Below, piece by piece: positions 8,481 through 18,076 of a stretch of DNA of 20,000 nt. The position numbers and the translations under genes were made by a program. Each line of letters begins with the position of its first letter. The stretch's first letter is position 1. Origin of the DNA: Actinidia chinensis (Eukaryota > Streptophyta > Magnoliopsida > Ericales > Actinidiaceae); NCBI GenBank assembly GCA_009663005.1, contig CM018890.1, positions 5,166,387-5,186,386 on the forward strand, given 5' to 3'. Under the pieces are notes generated by a model. That model was not told the origin of the DNA. It was given only the letters and a program-made list of their open reading frames with translations, and did no database searches.

Positions 8481-9060
8481 TTTTTATTGTTTACTGTATT
8501 TTGAGTATTGAATATTCATTTATTTATTTTTTTACTTTTTGTATCGCTGCCACTATAGACAACAAATATATTATACTGTTTGAAACAGTATACTTTCCCA
8601 TTCCAGGAACTTGCCGGATAAGTTACTAGTGACCGGCCAGAAAACTGTAGAGAGAAATCGTGGTGGGTGTGCAAAGTAACAGGGGATGTAAGGAGAGTAA
8701 TCATGCATTGGGCCGGCCCCGAGTGAGCGTCGGCAAAGCAGCCTTTTTCAGCCCTTCCAACTTTCGCTAAAAATAGGGTCCCACCCAAAAACATGCTTTC
8801 TAAACAAAATCTATGCTAATCTAGCTTTTACAGTAAGCTAAAAAATAAATTATTTGTATGGATGGATCATCTAAGGTAATTGGTTTTAACTTGGTCAAAC
8901 ATGGCCAAAGAAATAGTAATTGTTAGCTACATTATTCCTCATTTGTCTAAATAAAAATCTACTCAGATCGGGGAGCGTTTTAATCACTAGGTCAATCTCT
9001 TGATCCGTTTATAAGTTGAATTTAGTTAAAATAGGAAGCAACAAGATTATATTTTCTAAA
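8480..9060. other. Spacer with a GC-richer patch at 8590-8790
   Basis: The patch 8590-8790 is richer in G and C than its surroundings and contains GGGCCGGCCCC near 8710. The minus-strand frame through it has no recognisable domain. The patch may be a repeat remnant. The flanks are AT-rich and empty. Confidence 0.4.
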
Positions 9061-9306
9061 TTTGCCTGTTATAATATATAGAGATCCAATTAGAGAACCT
9101 AGGGTGCGACTTTGCCTAGGGCCCCTAACAAGAGATGGATCCGAGGACGATCAGAAGCAGCTGCTACAAATGTTTTTATTTAAAAACTCTACTTTTATAG
9201 TAGTATTAGGTTCGTTATCCCAAAGTTATGTATCAAGTTACACTTTTTGTATTCTGTATTTACTTTCGTCTTGATAAAATTAAAATTTTACCTGTTCTTG
9301 TCCCAA

Positions 9307-9804
9307 TTAGGGCTGCAAACGAATCGAGCCATTTGCGAGCAGGCTCAACCTCAGCTCGTTTAGGGCTTAGCTTGGTTCATTTCGTAAATAAACGAGCTCG
9401 AGCTTCAACGTAAGGCTCGTTTAATAAACAGTTCAGCTCGGCTTGAATGAGGTAAAAAAAAAAGAATAAAAATATATATTATTACATAATTAATAAATGA
9501 TGGTAGTCTTTATATTTTGTTACATATAAAATGTAAGAAATTCTTGATAGTTTGCAATAAAAATTAAGGATACTTTTTTAATAAATACTAAACTTTTATT
9601 TGTAACCTTACTTGTTTAAAAGTATGAATGTATAATTTATTTAGCTCATTAAAACTCGCGAACAAGTTCAAGCTTGACTCATCCCTAAGCTAGCTCAGGC
9701 TGAGTTCGGCTCATTAAATTTTCACTATGCTCGAGCTCGAATTTGCTAAAATCTCAGTTAAACAAGCTCGAGTAAACCAAGACTCGACTCATTTGTAATC
9801 CTAA
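9307..9804. mobile_element. GAGCTC-rich MITE-like element, copy B
   Basis: Left end TTAGGGCTGCAAACGAATCG and right end (reverse) TTAGGATTACAAATGAGTCG form imperfect inverted ends of about 24 bp. CCCAA flanks the element directly on both sides (9302-9306 and 9805-9809). Both arms are full of GAGCTCG, AGCTTG and CTCGTTTA motifs in inverted order, around an AT-rich centre (9455-9640). It has the same style as 7526-7808 but is longer, with no coding sequence. Confidence 0.6.
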
Positions 9805-10125
9805 CCCAACCAATATAGAGCCAGCAACGTGAATAGAAACAGTTTTTTCAAAAGGTGCTTTATGTTTTCGTAACCAAACATGAAAGGGAGATGAGATGGG
9901 AGTGGTCAATTGTCCATTTTTGTACCAAGATATCCCCCACGAGGGAGTAACATGCAATTGGGATTTGTCCCAAATTATTGATTGTTTGGTATACAAAGAG
10001 GACCAATCTAACATTGGCCCACTAGGGCTCCAATTGTGGCTAAGCAAGCACTGGATCACATGGGTTTCTGTACACCCATTTTTGACATTTGGGGTACCTA
10101 TTGTGGGCTGAAGGGAAGTCAGACA
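9805..10125. other. Unassigned unique-looking sequence
   Basis: This stretch is less AT-rich than most of the spacer. Frames of about 70 to 100 codons exist on both strands, but the plus and minus products have no recognised domain and neither shows a clear coding bias. It could be a repeat remnant. Confidence 0.35.
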
Positions 10126-10149
10126 AATAATAATAATAATAATAATAAT
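10126..10149. repeat. (AAT)8 microsatellite
   Basis: Eight uninterrupted AAT units followed by GACACGG. Confidence 0.95.
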
Positions 10150-10152
10150 GAC

Positions 10153-10352
10153 ACGGTTTGGGTTAGCTAAAAAAATTATTTATTTATTTATTTTACTTTT
10201 GGATTAAAAATATAAAAGGGGACAAAAAACTAGTGTTGTTTGGGGTAATTAAAAATGCTACACTTTTTTAGCTAGTAAATCCATCCCAAACACTTCCAAA
10301 GAAAATGATATTTTTTTAAACAGAAAATCACTAAAAAATCTAACCAAACAGG
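10153..10352. mobile_element. Possible small inverted-repeat element
   Basis: GGTTTGGGTTAGCTAAAAAA at the left faces a right end that reads, in reverse, CTGTTTGGTTAGATTTTTTAG. A nested pair (AGTGTTGTTTGGGG and, reversed, AAGTGTTTGGGATGG) lies inside. No clear target duplication was seen. Confidence 0.35.
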
Positions 10353-10756
10353 GCATAACAATAGTAATAACAATAACAGTTGGTCCTGTTAATTACTGCA
10401 CAGTTAATGCACAATTTTTAAGAATATTTATATATTTTTTATAATACTTTTATGGATATTTAGATATTTTTTATTCATATCAATATACTTTTTGCGCATT
10501 AAATATCAATTGAGTGATAATTAGCATTTTCTTAATAATAATAAGAAGAATATCAAAAGAGAATCACCACATGAGATTAAAACAAAATGGAATTGGGACC
10601 TTCAACACATGGGGGTGGAGCCAATTGAAAGCTGAGATTCTTTGGCAATATGTTGGTTGGCAGTATGTAATTTGGGCAAGTTGTACCCTAGGGATAGTTG
10701 CTCTAGCTCTGTTGTTGTTGCGTGGTAGAGAGGGAATTTGAAACACAAGAACATTA

Positions 10757-10900
10757 AGACTGTGTTTGGATCCAACATTTAGTAAGAAAATAAGAAAGGG
10801 AAAGGGTTGATAGATCTAATTGCTCGGATTTAATCTTTTTTTATTTTCTTGCTTTTCTCTCTATGGATCACTCTCTAAATTTTTAATCCAAATACAGTCT
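10757..10900. mobile_element. Tourist-like MITE candidate
   Basis: The left end AGACTGTGTTTGGATCC and the reversed right end AGACTGTATTTGGATTA are followed in both by AAAAATTTAG/AACATTTAG, giving inverted ends of about 26 bp. If the element runs GACTG...CAGTC, the flanks are TAA and TAG, one mismatch from the 3-bp duplication of PIF/Harbinger elements. Total length is 144 bp. Confidence 0.6.
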
Positions 10901-11720
10901 AGTTGTATATAGATTCAGAATTTGGGGAGGAATTTGAACATGAGAAAGAAAAGTTAAGAAAAAAATTAAATTTGATTCTTTGGGAGAATCTCGTTTAAAA
11001 ATTGGGCTAAGTTTGATTCGGTTTTTAAAATTAATTTTGCAGTATAATTTTTTAAAAATTATTTTTGATAATTCAAAAAATTATCGTTTTCATATATTAT
11101 TTAACAGGATTGATATTTTCTATCTAAAGATAATGTCTTTTACGTTTTCTCAAAAATATGTTTATTTTTTAAAAAAAAATCATATTTTTTTTTTAAAATC
11201 ATCAATAAAACATTGAAAATTATTTTGTAAAATTAATTTAAAAACTGAACCAAATATTAAAAAATAAAAACTCAAGAGTTTTGATCGAACGAGAGTAGAA
11301 AGTAACTTAGGAGATTCTCTTCCAAAGTTGCAACATTGAATCTCATCAAAAGTCAAATATTACAAACGTTGCGTTGTGGCATCTGAAAATTTATCTATCG
11401 TCAATTTTAAGATTTTAAGATTAATCGAGATGCATTAAGCTGGTTCAGACATTCGATTATAAAAATAAATAAATTAGGAGTGATGGGTGAGAGAGTGGAG
11501 AGTGAAAGCACACAGTTAATACGGTTACAGTGAAAAAGTCATGATCGGTTCACTTTTTACCAGCGCAGTAAATATTTTGCGGTAAAAAGCTGACAATTTA
11601 TTAGTTTGCATGAAGGAGCAAGAGGTATGGGGGAAGGTGAAACTGACCATTACCTATATATAGCTATACACTGCCCATCTGTTGCTTGCCTTTTGTGTAT
11701 ATTCAACAATTATAAATTAA
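10901..11720. other. AT-rich spacer with a short hairpin at 11551-11592
   Basis: No supported gene. The frame at 10980-11216 lacks a normal start and is Phe/Lys/Ile-rich from AT composition. CTTTTTACC (11553-11561) pairs with GGTAAAAAG (11581-11589), and CGCA/TGCG pair inside it, forming a small stem. Confidence 0.45.
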
Positions 11721-11726
11721 ATGGCA

Positions 11727-11822
11727 AATTTCACTGACAACCCCCTGTATTAATCTGAAATCACTTTGCACCAGTTTTATTCTCTCAAATCACAGTGACA
11801 CCCCTCGTTAGCTAGTAACATG
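11727..11822. repeat. Three imperfect ~30-bp CACTGACACCCCC-type units
   Basis: Three consecutive segments start AATTTCACTGACAACCCCC, AATCACTTTGCACCAG and AATCACAGTGACACCCC. This ordered pattern is typical of a dispersed plant repeat seen in many genomes. Boundaries are uncertain. Confidence 0.45.
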
Positions 11823-12032
11823 TGACTTAAGAGCAAAGCTACTAAAATACACTTGTTTTATTGTCAATTTTTTAAGAGAAAGAAAGAAAAAATAAAAAAT
11901 AGAACCAAGCCACCAGATTCCACCTCGATCTCCCACATTCAACTTCCATTGGAGTGGTAGAAGTTGCGGTAATAGTGGTGAATTTCAATGGATATAGAAG
12001 TGGGATTCAAGTAGAGTGACAGAGATTATAGT

Positions 12033-12233
12033 TTTTCTTATGAGAAATGCTATAAACCGCCTTTAGGGCGGTCGATAGTATATAGAAAAATATAAAAAGT
12101 GTATAAGAAAGTAAAAAAAATATATAAAAATATGTAAAAGTATATTGAAAAGTATGAAATGTGTATCGAAAATCTATTTTTTTGTCATTTTGTACTCCTT
12201 AACCACCGTTGGTTAGCAAGATCCTTTTCTTAT
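12033..12233. mobile_element. MITE with perfect 9-bp target duplication
   Basis: TTTTCTTAT is repeated exactly at 12033-12041 and 12225-12233. The 183-bp body (12042-12224) starts GAGAAATGCTATAAACC and, reversed from its end, reads GGATCTTGCTAACCAACGG. The inverted ends are short and imperfect, sharing TGCTA and ACC. The centre is A-rich with repeated AAAAGTATAT-like motifs. The 9-bp duplication suggests a Mutator-like origin. Confidence 0.7.
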
Positions 12234-12600
12234 TTATAGAGACAAGCAAAGGTAAACCAAGGGTAAAATAGGCATTTAGTTGATTTTTTTGATAAAAATT
12301 AAAGATTAAATTATCTTAAATAAAAATTTTCATTTAGGCATAATGAAATTCCTAGCTATCTCACAGGCCATTAGTAATTTTTACAAATTCATAAATAAAA
12401 AATTAAATATTTTTTTAATCACCTTAAATAAAAATTAATTTTTTATTTTACTTTTAATATATATTTTTTGAAGCTTTCACTCTTAGTAGTCGATTTTTTT
12501 AGAAAGTAGATGATTCTTTTAGCTCACCCAAGAAATATCTGTTTGAATCTAAAAAGAAAAGGAAAAAAGAAAAGGAAACTAATTCAATGAATAAAACAGT
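12234..12600. other. AT-rich spacer, no gene seen
   Basis: Homopolymer-rich sequence with no open frame of interest and no recognised repeat structure. Confidence 0.5.
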
Positions 12601-12602
12601 TG

Positions 12603-12628
12603 CACGTGGATTTGACGTGGTGCACGTG
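12603..12628. promoter_or_regulatory. Triple ACGT-core (G-box/ABRE-like) cluster
   Basis: CACGTG occurs at 12603-12608 and 12623-12628, with TGACGTGG at 12613-12620 between them. The three ACGT cores start at 12604, 12615 and 12624, so they are spaced about one helical turn apart. bZIP and bHLH factors bind such cores. A GGGCGCGCCC palindrome follows at 12647-12656. No gene is recognised next to it. Confidence 0.4.
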
Positions 12629-12687
12629 CATTCAATCATCGTGTAGGGCGCGCCCCCTCTCTTTCGGATAAGACCTCGAGAAACAAG

Positions 12688-13257
12688 TAGGGTTGTTCAA
12701 AAAATCAAGTGGAATCGAAAAATCGGTCTGAATCAATCGGTTTGGTTCAATTTTCTAATGTATCGGCTCGTTTTTAATTCCGAATTTTAAGAATTGACTT
12801 AGGTAGTTTGGTTCACTAATTTATGTGATGATTTTGATTCCAAACCGAATCAGATCGAATAAAAATAATATATTTTTATAATATATTTAATACAATAAAT
12901 CATTAACTTATATCTGGTGAAACTCCGTCACTAGATAAAAAATCTCAACTATAGTAAAAAAATTATCATGGATATGTGCTTATTTAGTAAGAAATTTAGA
13001 ATTAATATGTGATTATTTTATAAAAGAATTAGTATAGATATATAGGTGTGTGTGATTATTTAGTAGAAAATTTTATAATTTATCTATCAAAATTGCGATT
13101 CAAAATCAAACCCGAACCATTATTTTTATGTTTTGATTGGATTGATTCCAAGTTTTGGACGGATCGAATTGGTTCAAAAATTTTAAGAACTTTTTATGTT
13201 CAGTTTGGTAATTGATTTTACTCAAAATTGAATCAATCCGATCCGTGGACACCCCTA
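12688..13257. mobile_element. hAT-like non-autonomous element candidate
   Basis: The left end TAGGGTTGTTCAAAAAATC faces a right end reading, in reverse, TAGGGGTGTCCACGGATC. CAAG directly flanks both ends (12684-12687 and 13258-13261). Both arms carry AATCGGTTTGGTTCAA-like motifs around an AT-rich centre. There is no coding sequence. The short duplication and the diverged ends leave the superfamily open. Confidence 0.5.
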
Positions 13258-13613
13258 CAAGCAGAGTCACCTAGTGCTTTGATTTAGGCTAGTTTTTTTT
13301 AAAAGATTTTTGGGAAAAGTATATAAAAAAAAATCGAAGTTACTACAGTTTTATTTATAACAAAATAAACTTTGTAATTTTTTTTAGTCACAATTTAAAT
13401 CCCCCATCAGCTTTCGTTCAATTGTGGCTAACGGCAAGAATGGATGCATAATTTTTTTATTTTTGAAAGGTAAATTTAAATTTGAAACATAGAATTCAAA
13501 ACCTATACGTTAAATAAAATGTTAGTTTCAACATTGGAGTAGCTAACGTATATAATTTGAATATATTCATAATTATTACCACTATAAATTAGAGTTTTTT
13601 CGAAGATTTTAGG
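13258..13613. other. AT-rich spacer, no gene seen
   Basis: Contains a CCCCCATCAGCTTTCGTTCAATTGTGG stretch near 13400-13430 that resembles repeat-derived sequence. No coding signal. Confidence 0.4.
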
Positions 13614-13655
13614 GTGGTGATCGCCCCCAACCCTCTCCCTTGGGGTCCGCCCCTA
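13614..13655 (-). repeat. GGGGCGGACC-type repeat terminus
   Basis: On the minus strand the segment reads TAGGGGCGGACCCCAAGG, then GGGTTGGGGGCGATC. This recalls the ends of common plant repeats and the scar in COBL4 intron 2. Only one end is recognised. Confidence 0.3.
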
Positions 13656-14616
13656 ACTTTCTACACTTTTACTCCTTTTTTAGCAAGATTCGTCCAAATT
13701 AGGGTTTATTGCGAGCGGAGTTTTCGAGACGGAATATTATTTTTAGATTTAAGGTGGGTTTTTTTGAGGAAAAAAATATTGTTTTTTTATGTTATCAATT
13801 CCTCTAATTGAAATAAATTAAAAAGTGCACAAATTTTGATAAAAAAATAAAAAAGATAGCCTAAAAAATTATCCCTAGTTTATTCAAATTTGCTTTAACT
13901 AGGTGAGGCACCCATCTCCTCTCTCTCTCTCTTCCAGTGGTCCTGAAGTAGGCTAGTCTGACCAGTAATTGGCACCCAAGTGATATGAATGATGTGGTCC
14001 ATAAAGTTCATTATGATTGGGATAACTTTATTCTCTGTAATTTCGAGAGAGTTGGAATAGCAGCCAATGAATGGCAACGGGAAGGGAATAGCGAGGCAAT
14101 ATGAGGTTACAATGAAGCCTTCCATCCAAACGTAACTAGAAAACAATTTAATGTGGGGACAAGCTCCTTTGCAGTATCAAATCTGGACTAGACCGTACAG
14201 TTCATATTATGGGTCCACTTTAGTGATCCGAGTCGTTCATATTTTAGAGTTTATCTAATGAATCATATATTCAAAAAATTAAATTGATCTGATCACTGTA
14301 ATCATAAGTTTGGATCAATTTTATATTTAAAAAATGAATGATTCAAATTAAAATTGCATGAAAAATATTGCCGTTCATTTTTTTTAATACAAAACTGAAC
14401 CAAATAGATGTATTTATAATTGTGCGATCAATTTAAAATTTTGCATGAATAATATATTTTGTGAACCCTAAAATGTGAACCGCTTAGGCAAAAGAACATG
14501 AGTGGAACAAGTAAGGATGAAGCAAAATTTTCGTACAATTACAAGATGTCAAGAACAAAAGTACTTATTTACCAAAATTAGCAATTGATTTTTGATTTTT
14601 TTTTTGTTTTTTTTTC
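13656..14616. other. Spacer with a pyrimidine tract and unassigned sequence
   Basis: A CT tract lies at 13915-13932. The patch 13900-14170 is less AT-rich and open on the minus strand for 83 codons without a recognised domain. 14180-14290 (GGTCCACTTTAGTGATCCG region) looks like dispersed repeat sequence, but I cannot define its ends. Confidence 0.35.
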
Positions 14617-14885
14617 AATGATTTTTTTTGATCGTTTAATCAAAATTTATATTTTTTTAAATCTTTTTGATGTGACAAATCAAAAATATAAATATTTTCA
14701 TATAATTTGAGAAAAAAATCACTAAAAATCACTAAAAATATATATTTACTCACCAAATTTGTTAAATCTTTTGTCTTCAGTGTTTTTCTTTTTAAATTTG
14801 AACAAAAAATTTATATTTTTATATTCATCTCGTTAATTGCAATCTAAAAAGTATAAAATTTTGATAAAACGATAAAAAAAATCAC
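14617..14885. mobile_element. AT-rich foldback/inverted-repeat element
   Basis: The left arm (14617-14720) carries ATGATTTTTTTTGATCG, then TAATCAAAATTTATA. The right arm reversed (14885 downward) carries GTGATTTTTTTTATCG, then TTATCAAAATTTTATA. The two arms stay roughly alignable for about 95 bp. Single-arm relatives occur near 13822-13850 and 7290-7345. No target duplication was recognised. Confidence 0.5.
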
Positions 14886-15202
14886 TAAAAATACAAAAAT
14901 ATTTTAAAAATAAAATAGTTAAAATATCTCAAAACAAAGAAGTCGCTTAAATGAAAAACCCTATAATCTCATAATTTGGACCAAGAGAATAAGTAATTTA
15001 AATTTACTTGAGTATGTGAATCGTATTTAACAAAATAAAACTTAAATAATTTATTTTAACTTTCAAAAATTTATCTTCGATTCAAATTTTGGGACTTTAG
15101 TAGAATGCGCTTAAATAAAGTGTTTTGTTTGGTGGCCTAATTTTGTTTGAGGATGCCTACATCGTAGGATTGTAGGATTGAGAAAAAAGGGTAAATTTTT
15201 CT
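14886..15202. other. AT-rich spacer, no gene seen
   Basis: Low-complexity A/T sequence with no coding signal. A short GTAGGATT direct repeat occurs near 15164-15180. Confidence 0.5.
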
Positions 15203-15387
15203 ATGGGTAATGCTATGAGTACACCTAACTTGTACTTCAAATACACACCTGATGAGATGGTGCATTTGGATTGGTTGGGTGTGGGGTCCATTCAGTCCTT
15301 TTAGCCAACCCCCAGCCAATCAAAATGTACTACCTCATCAAGTATGCATTTGGGGTGCAAGTTAGGTGTGCCCATAGCATTTCCCAT
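15203..15387. mobile_element. Near-complete palindromic (foldback) MITE, 185 bp
   Basis: The element starts ATGGGTAATGCTATG and reads ATGGGAAATGCTATG from the other end. Both arms then share ACACCTAACTTG, CAAAT.CA.AC.TGATGAG, an ACATTT.GATTGG-like block and a run of G. The arms are about 84 bp each (15203-15286 and 15304-15387) with a loop of about 17 bp. The whole element could fold into one long hairpin. The flanks show no clean target duplication. The two apparent open frames across it are by-products of the palindrome. Confidence 0.85.
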
Positions 15388-16280
15388 TTCACTAATCTAT
15401 CATTTAGATTTTCAGTAAATACAGTTACTTCTTAAGTAGTTTAAAAAATAGTATTGATTTTTCTTATTTTTAAAAGTAATGTCAAAATTCTCTAAAGCTC
15501 ATTTTTATGGGGAAAAAAAACAAATTTGCCATTTGATTTAGGCTTCAAATTTTTTTTCAATGCACCCATTAAAATAAATAAATATTCTCTCTTTTTAAAA
15601 AAAATTATAAAAAAAATATTTTAAGTATGTTTAGATTGTGAGCACTTAAAAAGTAAAATCTTTAGATATTTTTTTTAAAAAAAATTATTGATAGTAAATT
15701 TCTTTTGAGTATATTTTTATTAAGAGTACTTAAAAAATAAACTATTTGAATTAATTATTTAAAAAAATACTTATTGATAAAATATAAAAATAGAATATTT
15801 AACAAATAAATGGTATTTTGAGAGAGATTTTTATTGTTGCACAAGAATGAGTGTTAAGGAAAATTTTGATAATAATTTTATAAATAAGAGAGCTCAATAA
15901 TATTTCTGAAATTAAAAAAAATAATTATATTTATCAAAAATATAAGAGAATGTTGATGAAATTTAAAAAAAAAACAAAAGCACAAGAGAACAAAAGACAG
16001 GCCCTCGTGCGAATGCAAAATCACAAATTTAATGAAGTTAAAGGCCACCAGCTGCATCTGTACGTGTGTGTAGACATTCCTCTCTCTCTCTCTCTCTCCA
16101 CTTATTATATGTAACCTTTTTTTGAGCCAACAGTTGGCATACTTTTTCAGCTGTCCGTGCACTTCTTTTTTGATCTACCCCATAGGGCCCACAGTCACTC
16201 CCCATTCAGAAAAAAGAGGAAAATCTTTTATGGTTTAGGACTTGTTTGGCATAGCTAGAGAATTTAGTTTTTTTTTTTTA
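15388..16280. other. AT-rich spacer with (TC)9 microsatellite
   Basis: (TC)9 lies at 16081-16098. The minus-strand frame across 15878-16162 has no domain and ends in Phe/Ile-rich low-complexity sequence. No gene or element was recognised. Confidence 0.5.
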
Positions 16281-18076
16281 AATAATATATTAAAATTAAG
16301 ATAAAAAATCAAATTTTCTAACTTGGAATGGCTAAAATATCATCTAATATTTCACCATGAATTTAGTGAAAATGAGTTTTCAATATTTGGAGATATCTTT
16401 TTAATTTTTCATGAAAAAAATGTGTTATCTTCTCTCAGATTTGAGGTTGTGGTCCATCTTCATGAACTGGGTAAAATATATCTCGCTTAGATCTCATATC
16501 TAAAACGCCACCACGCATTCAACTAGTCGCCTTTGCCGCCTTTATCGACCTTTGTCAAATTTCTCTCTTCGGTAAAGGTCGCACCAGATCTGTTTATTGA
16601 GATCTTTTGATTTAACCATAATTGTCTTAGAGATTTAGAAGCCATTGTTGGAACAGATAAAAAATTTTATAAACATAAAAAAATTTATCTGTTGGTTAAT
16701 TGATAAAATTAATATGTTAAAATTAAGATAAAAAATCGAATTTTCTAACTAGGAATGGCTAAAATTTCATCTAATATTTCACCATGAATTACTTTAATAT
16801 TTAATAATAGAATAGCTGTTTGGGGTTTTTTACTAAAAAATTAGGCACCACGAACTGTGAAACTTTAACTTAAAATGAGTCCACCAAAATATCAGGCTAG
16901 ACAATTTTTAAAAAACTAGGCTTTTTTAAACCAATACAACTAAACAAACTAAAAAAACTGCAAACTGCCAAAAGGGGAAACCAATTAGTTTTCAGAATCA
17001 ATTTATAATATAATTTTTTAGAAAAAATATTTTTATATATTTATATTGTTAGTGAAATGAATTTTCCGTATTGAAGATATCTTTTTAATTTTTCATGAAA
17101 AAAATGTGGTTATCTTCTTCATCTTCTCTAAATTTGAGTTCGTGGTCCACCTTCAGGACTGGGGTAAATATATCACGCTTAGATCTCAATATCTAAAACG
17201 CCACCACGCATTCTATCACAACTATTCGCCTCCGCCGCCTTTTTCGACCTTTGTTCAAATCTCTCATTTGGTAAGGTCGCACATATCGGTTATTATTATT
17301 GAGATCATTTGATTTAACCATCATTGTTTTTCTTAGATTTAGCAGCCATTATTGGAATAGATAAATATTTATACATATAATAAATTTATCTGTTGGTTAA
17401 TTTAATAAAATTAAATGTTAAAAATTACGATAAAAAATCGAATTTTCTACTAGGAATGGCTAAAATTTCATCTAATATTTCACCATGAATTAATTAATAT
17501 TTAATAATAGCTGTTGGGTTTTTTACTAAAAAAATTAGGACCAACGAACTGTGAAACTTTAACTTAAAAATAATGAGTCCAACCAAAAATATCAGGCTAG
17601 ACAAGTTAAAAAAACTAGGCTTTTTTAACCAATACAACTAAAAACTGCCAAATGGGAACCAATTAGTTTTCAGAATCAATTTTATAATATAATTTTTTAG
17701 AAAAAAATATTTTTATATATTTATATTTTAGTGAAAATGAATTTTCAGTATTGAAGATATCTTTTTAATTTTTCATGAAAAAATGTGTTATCTTCTCTCA
17801 AATTTGAGTTCGTGGTCCACCTTCATGAACTGGTAAAATATATCACGCTTAGATCTCATATCTAAAACGCCACCACGCATTCTATCACAACTAGTCGCCT
17901 CCGCCGCCTTTATCGACCTTTGTCAAATCTCTCTTTGGTAAAGGTCGCACCATATCTGTTTATTGAGATCATTTGATTTAACCATAATTGTTTTATAGAT
18001 TTAGCAGCCATTATTGGAATAGATAAAAATATTTATACATATAAATAAATTTATCTGTTGGTTAATCGATAAATTT
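16281..18076. repeat. Tandem array, three copies, period about 680 bp
   Basis: Copies start at about 16281, 16709 and 17410. Landmarks recur in the same order: GGAATGGCTAAAAT, TTTCACCATGAATT, AGATATCTTTTTAATTTTTC (16391, 17075, 17755), AACGCCACCACGCATTC, a CGCC.CCGCCTTT.TCGACC block, and ATTTATCTGTTGGTTAAT. The period between the second landmarks is 684 and 680 bp. The first copy lacks about 259 bp. Part of the unit is GC-richer, but frames differ between copies and stops interrupt them, so it is probably non-coding. Confidence 0.9.

Noticed and set aside
8516..8794. 92-codon minus-strand frame
   Set aside because: No recognisable domain and no splice or promoter context. The patch is only slightly GC-richer than its surroundings.
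13895..14146. 83-codon minus-strand frame with hydrophobic pieces
   Set aside because: No recognised family. The frame crosses a CT microsatellite, and no other exon is seen.
17106..17312. 68-codon frame inside the second array copy
   Set aside because: The frame is not kept in copies 1 and 3 because of indels and stops, so it is unlikely to be a gene.
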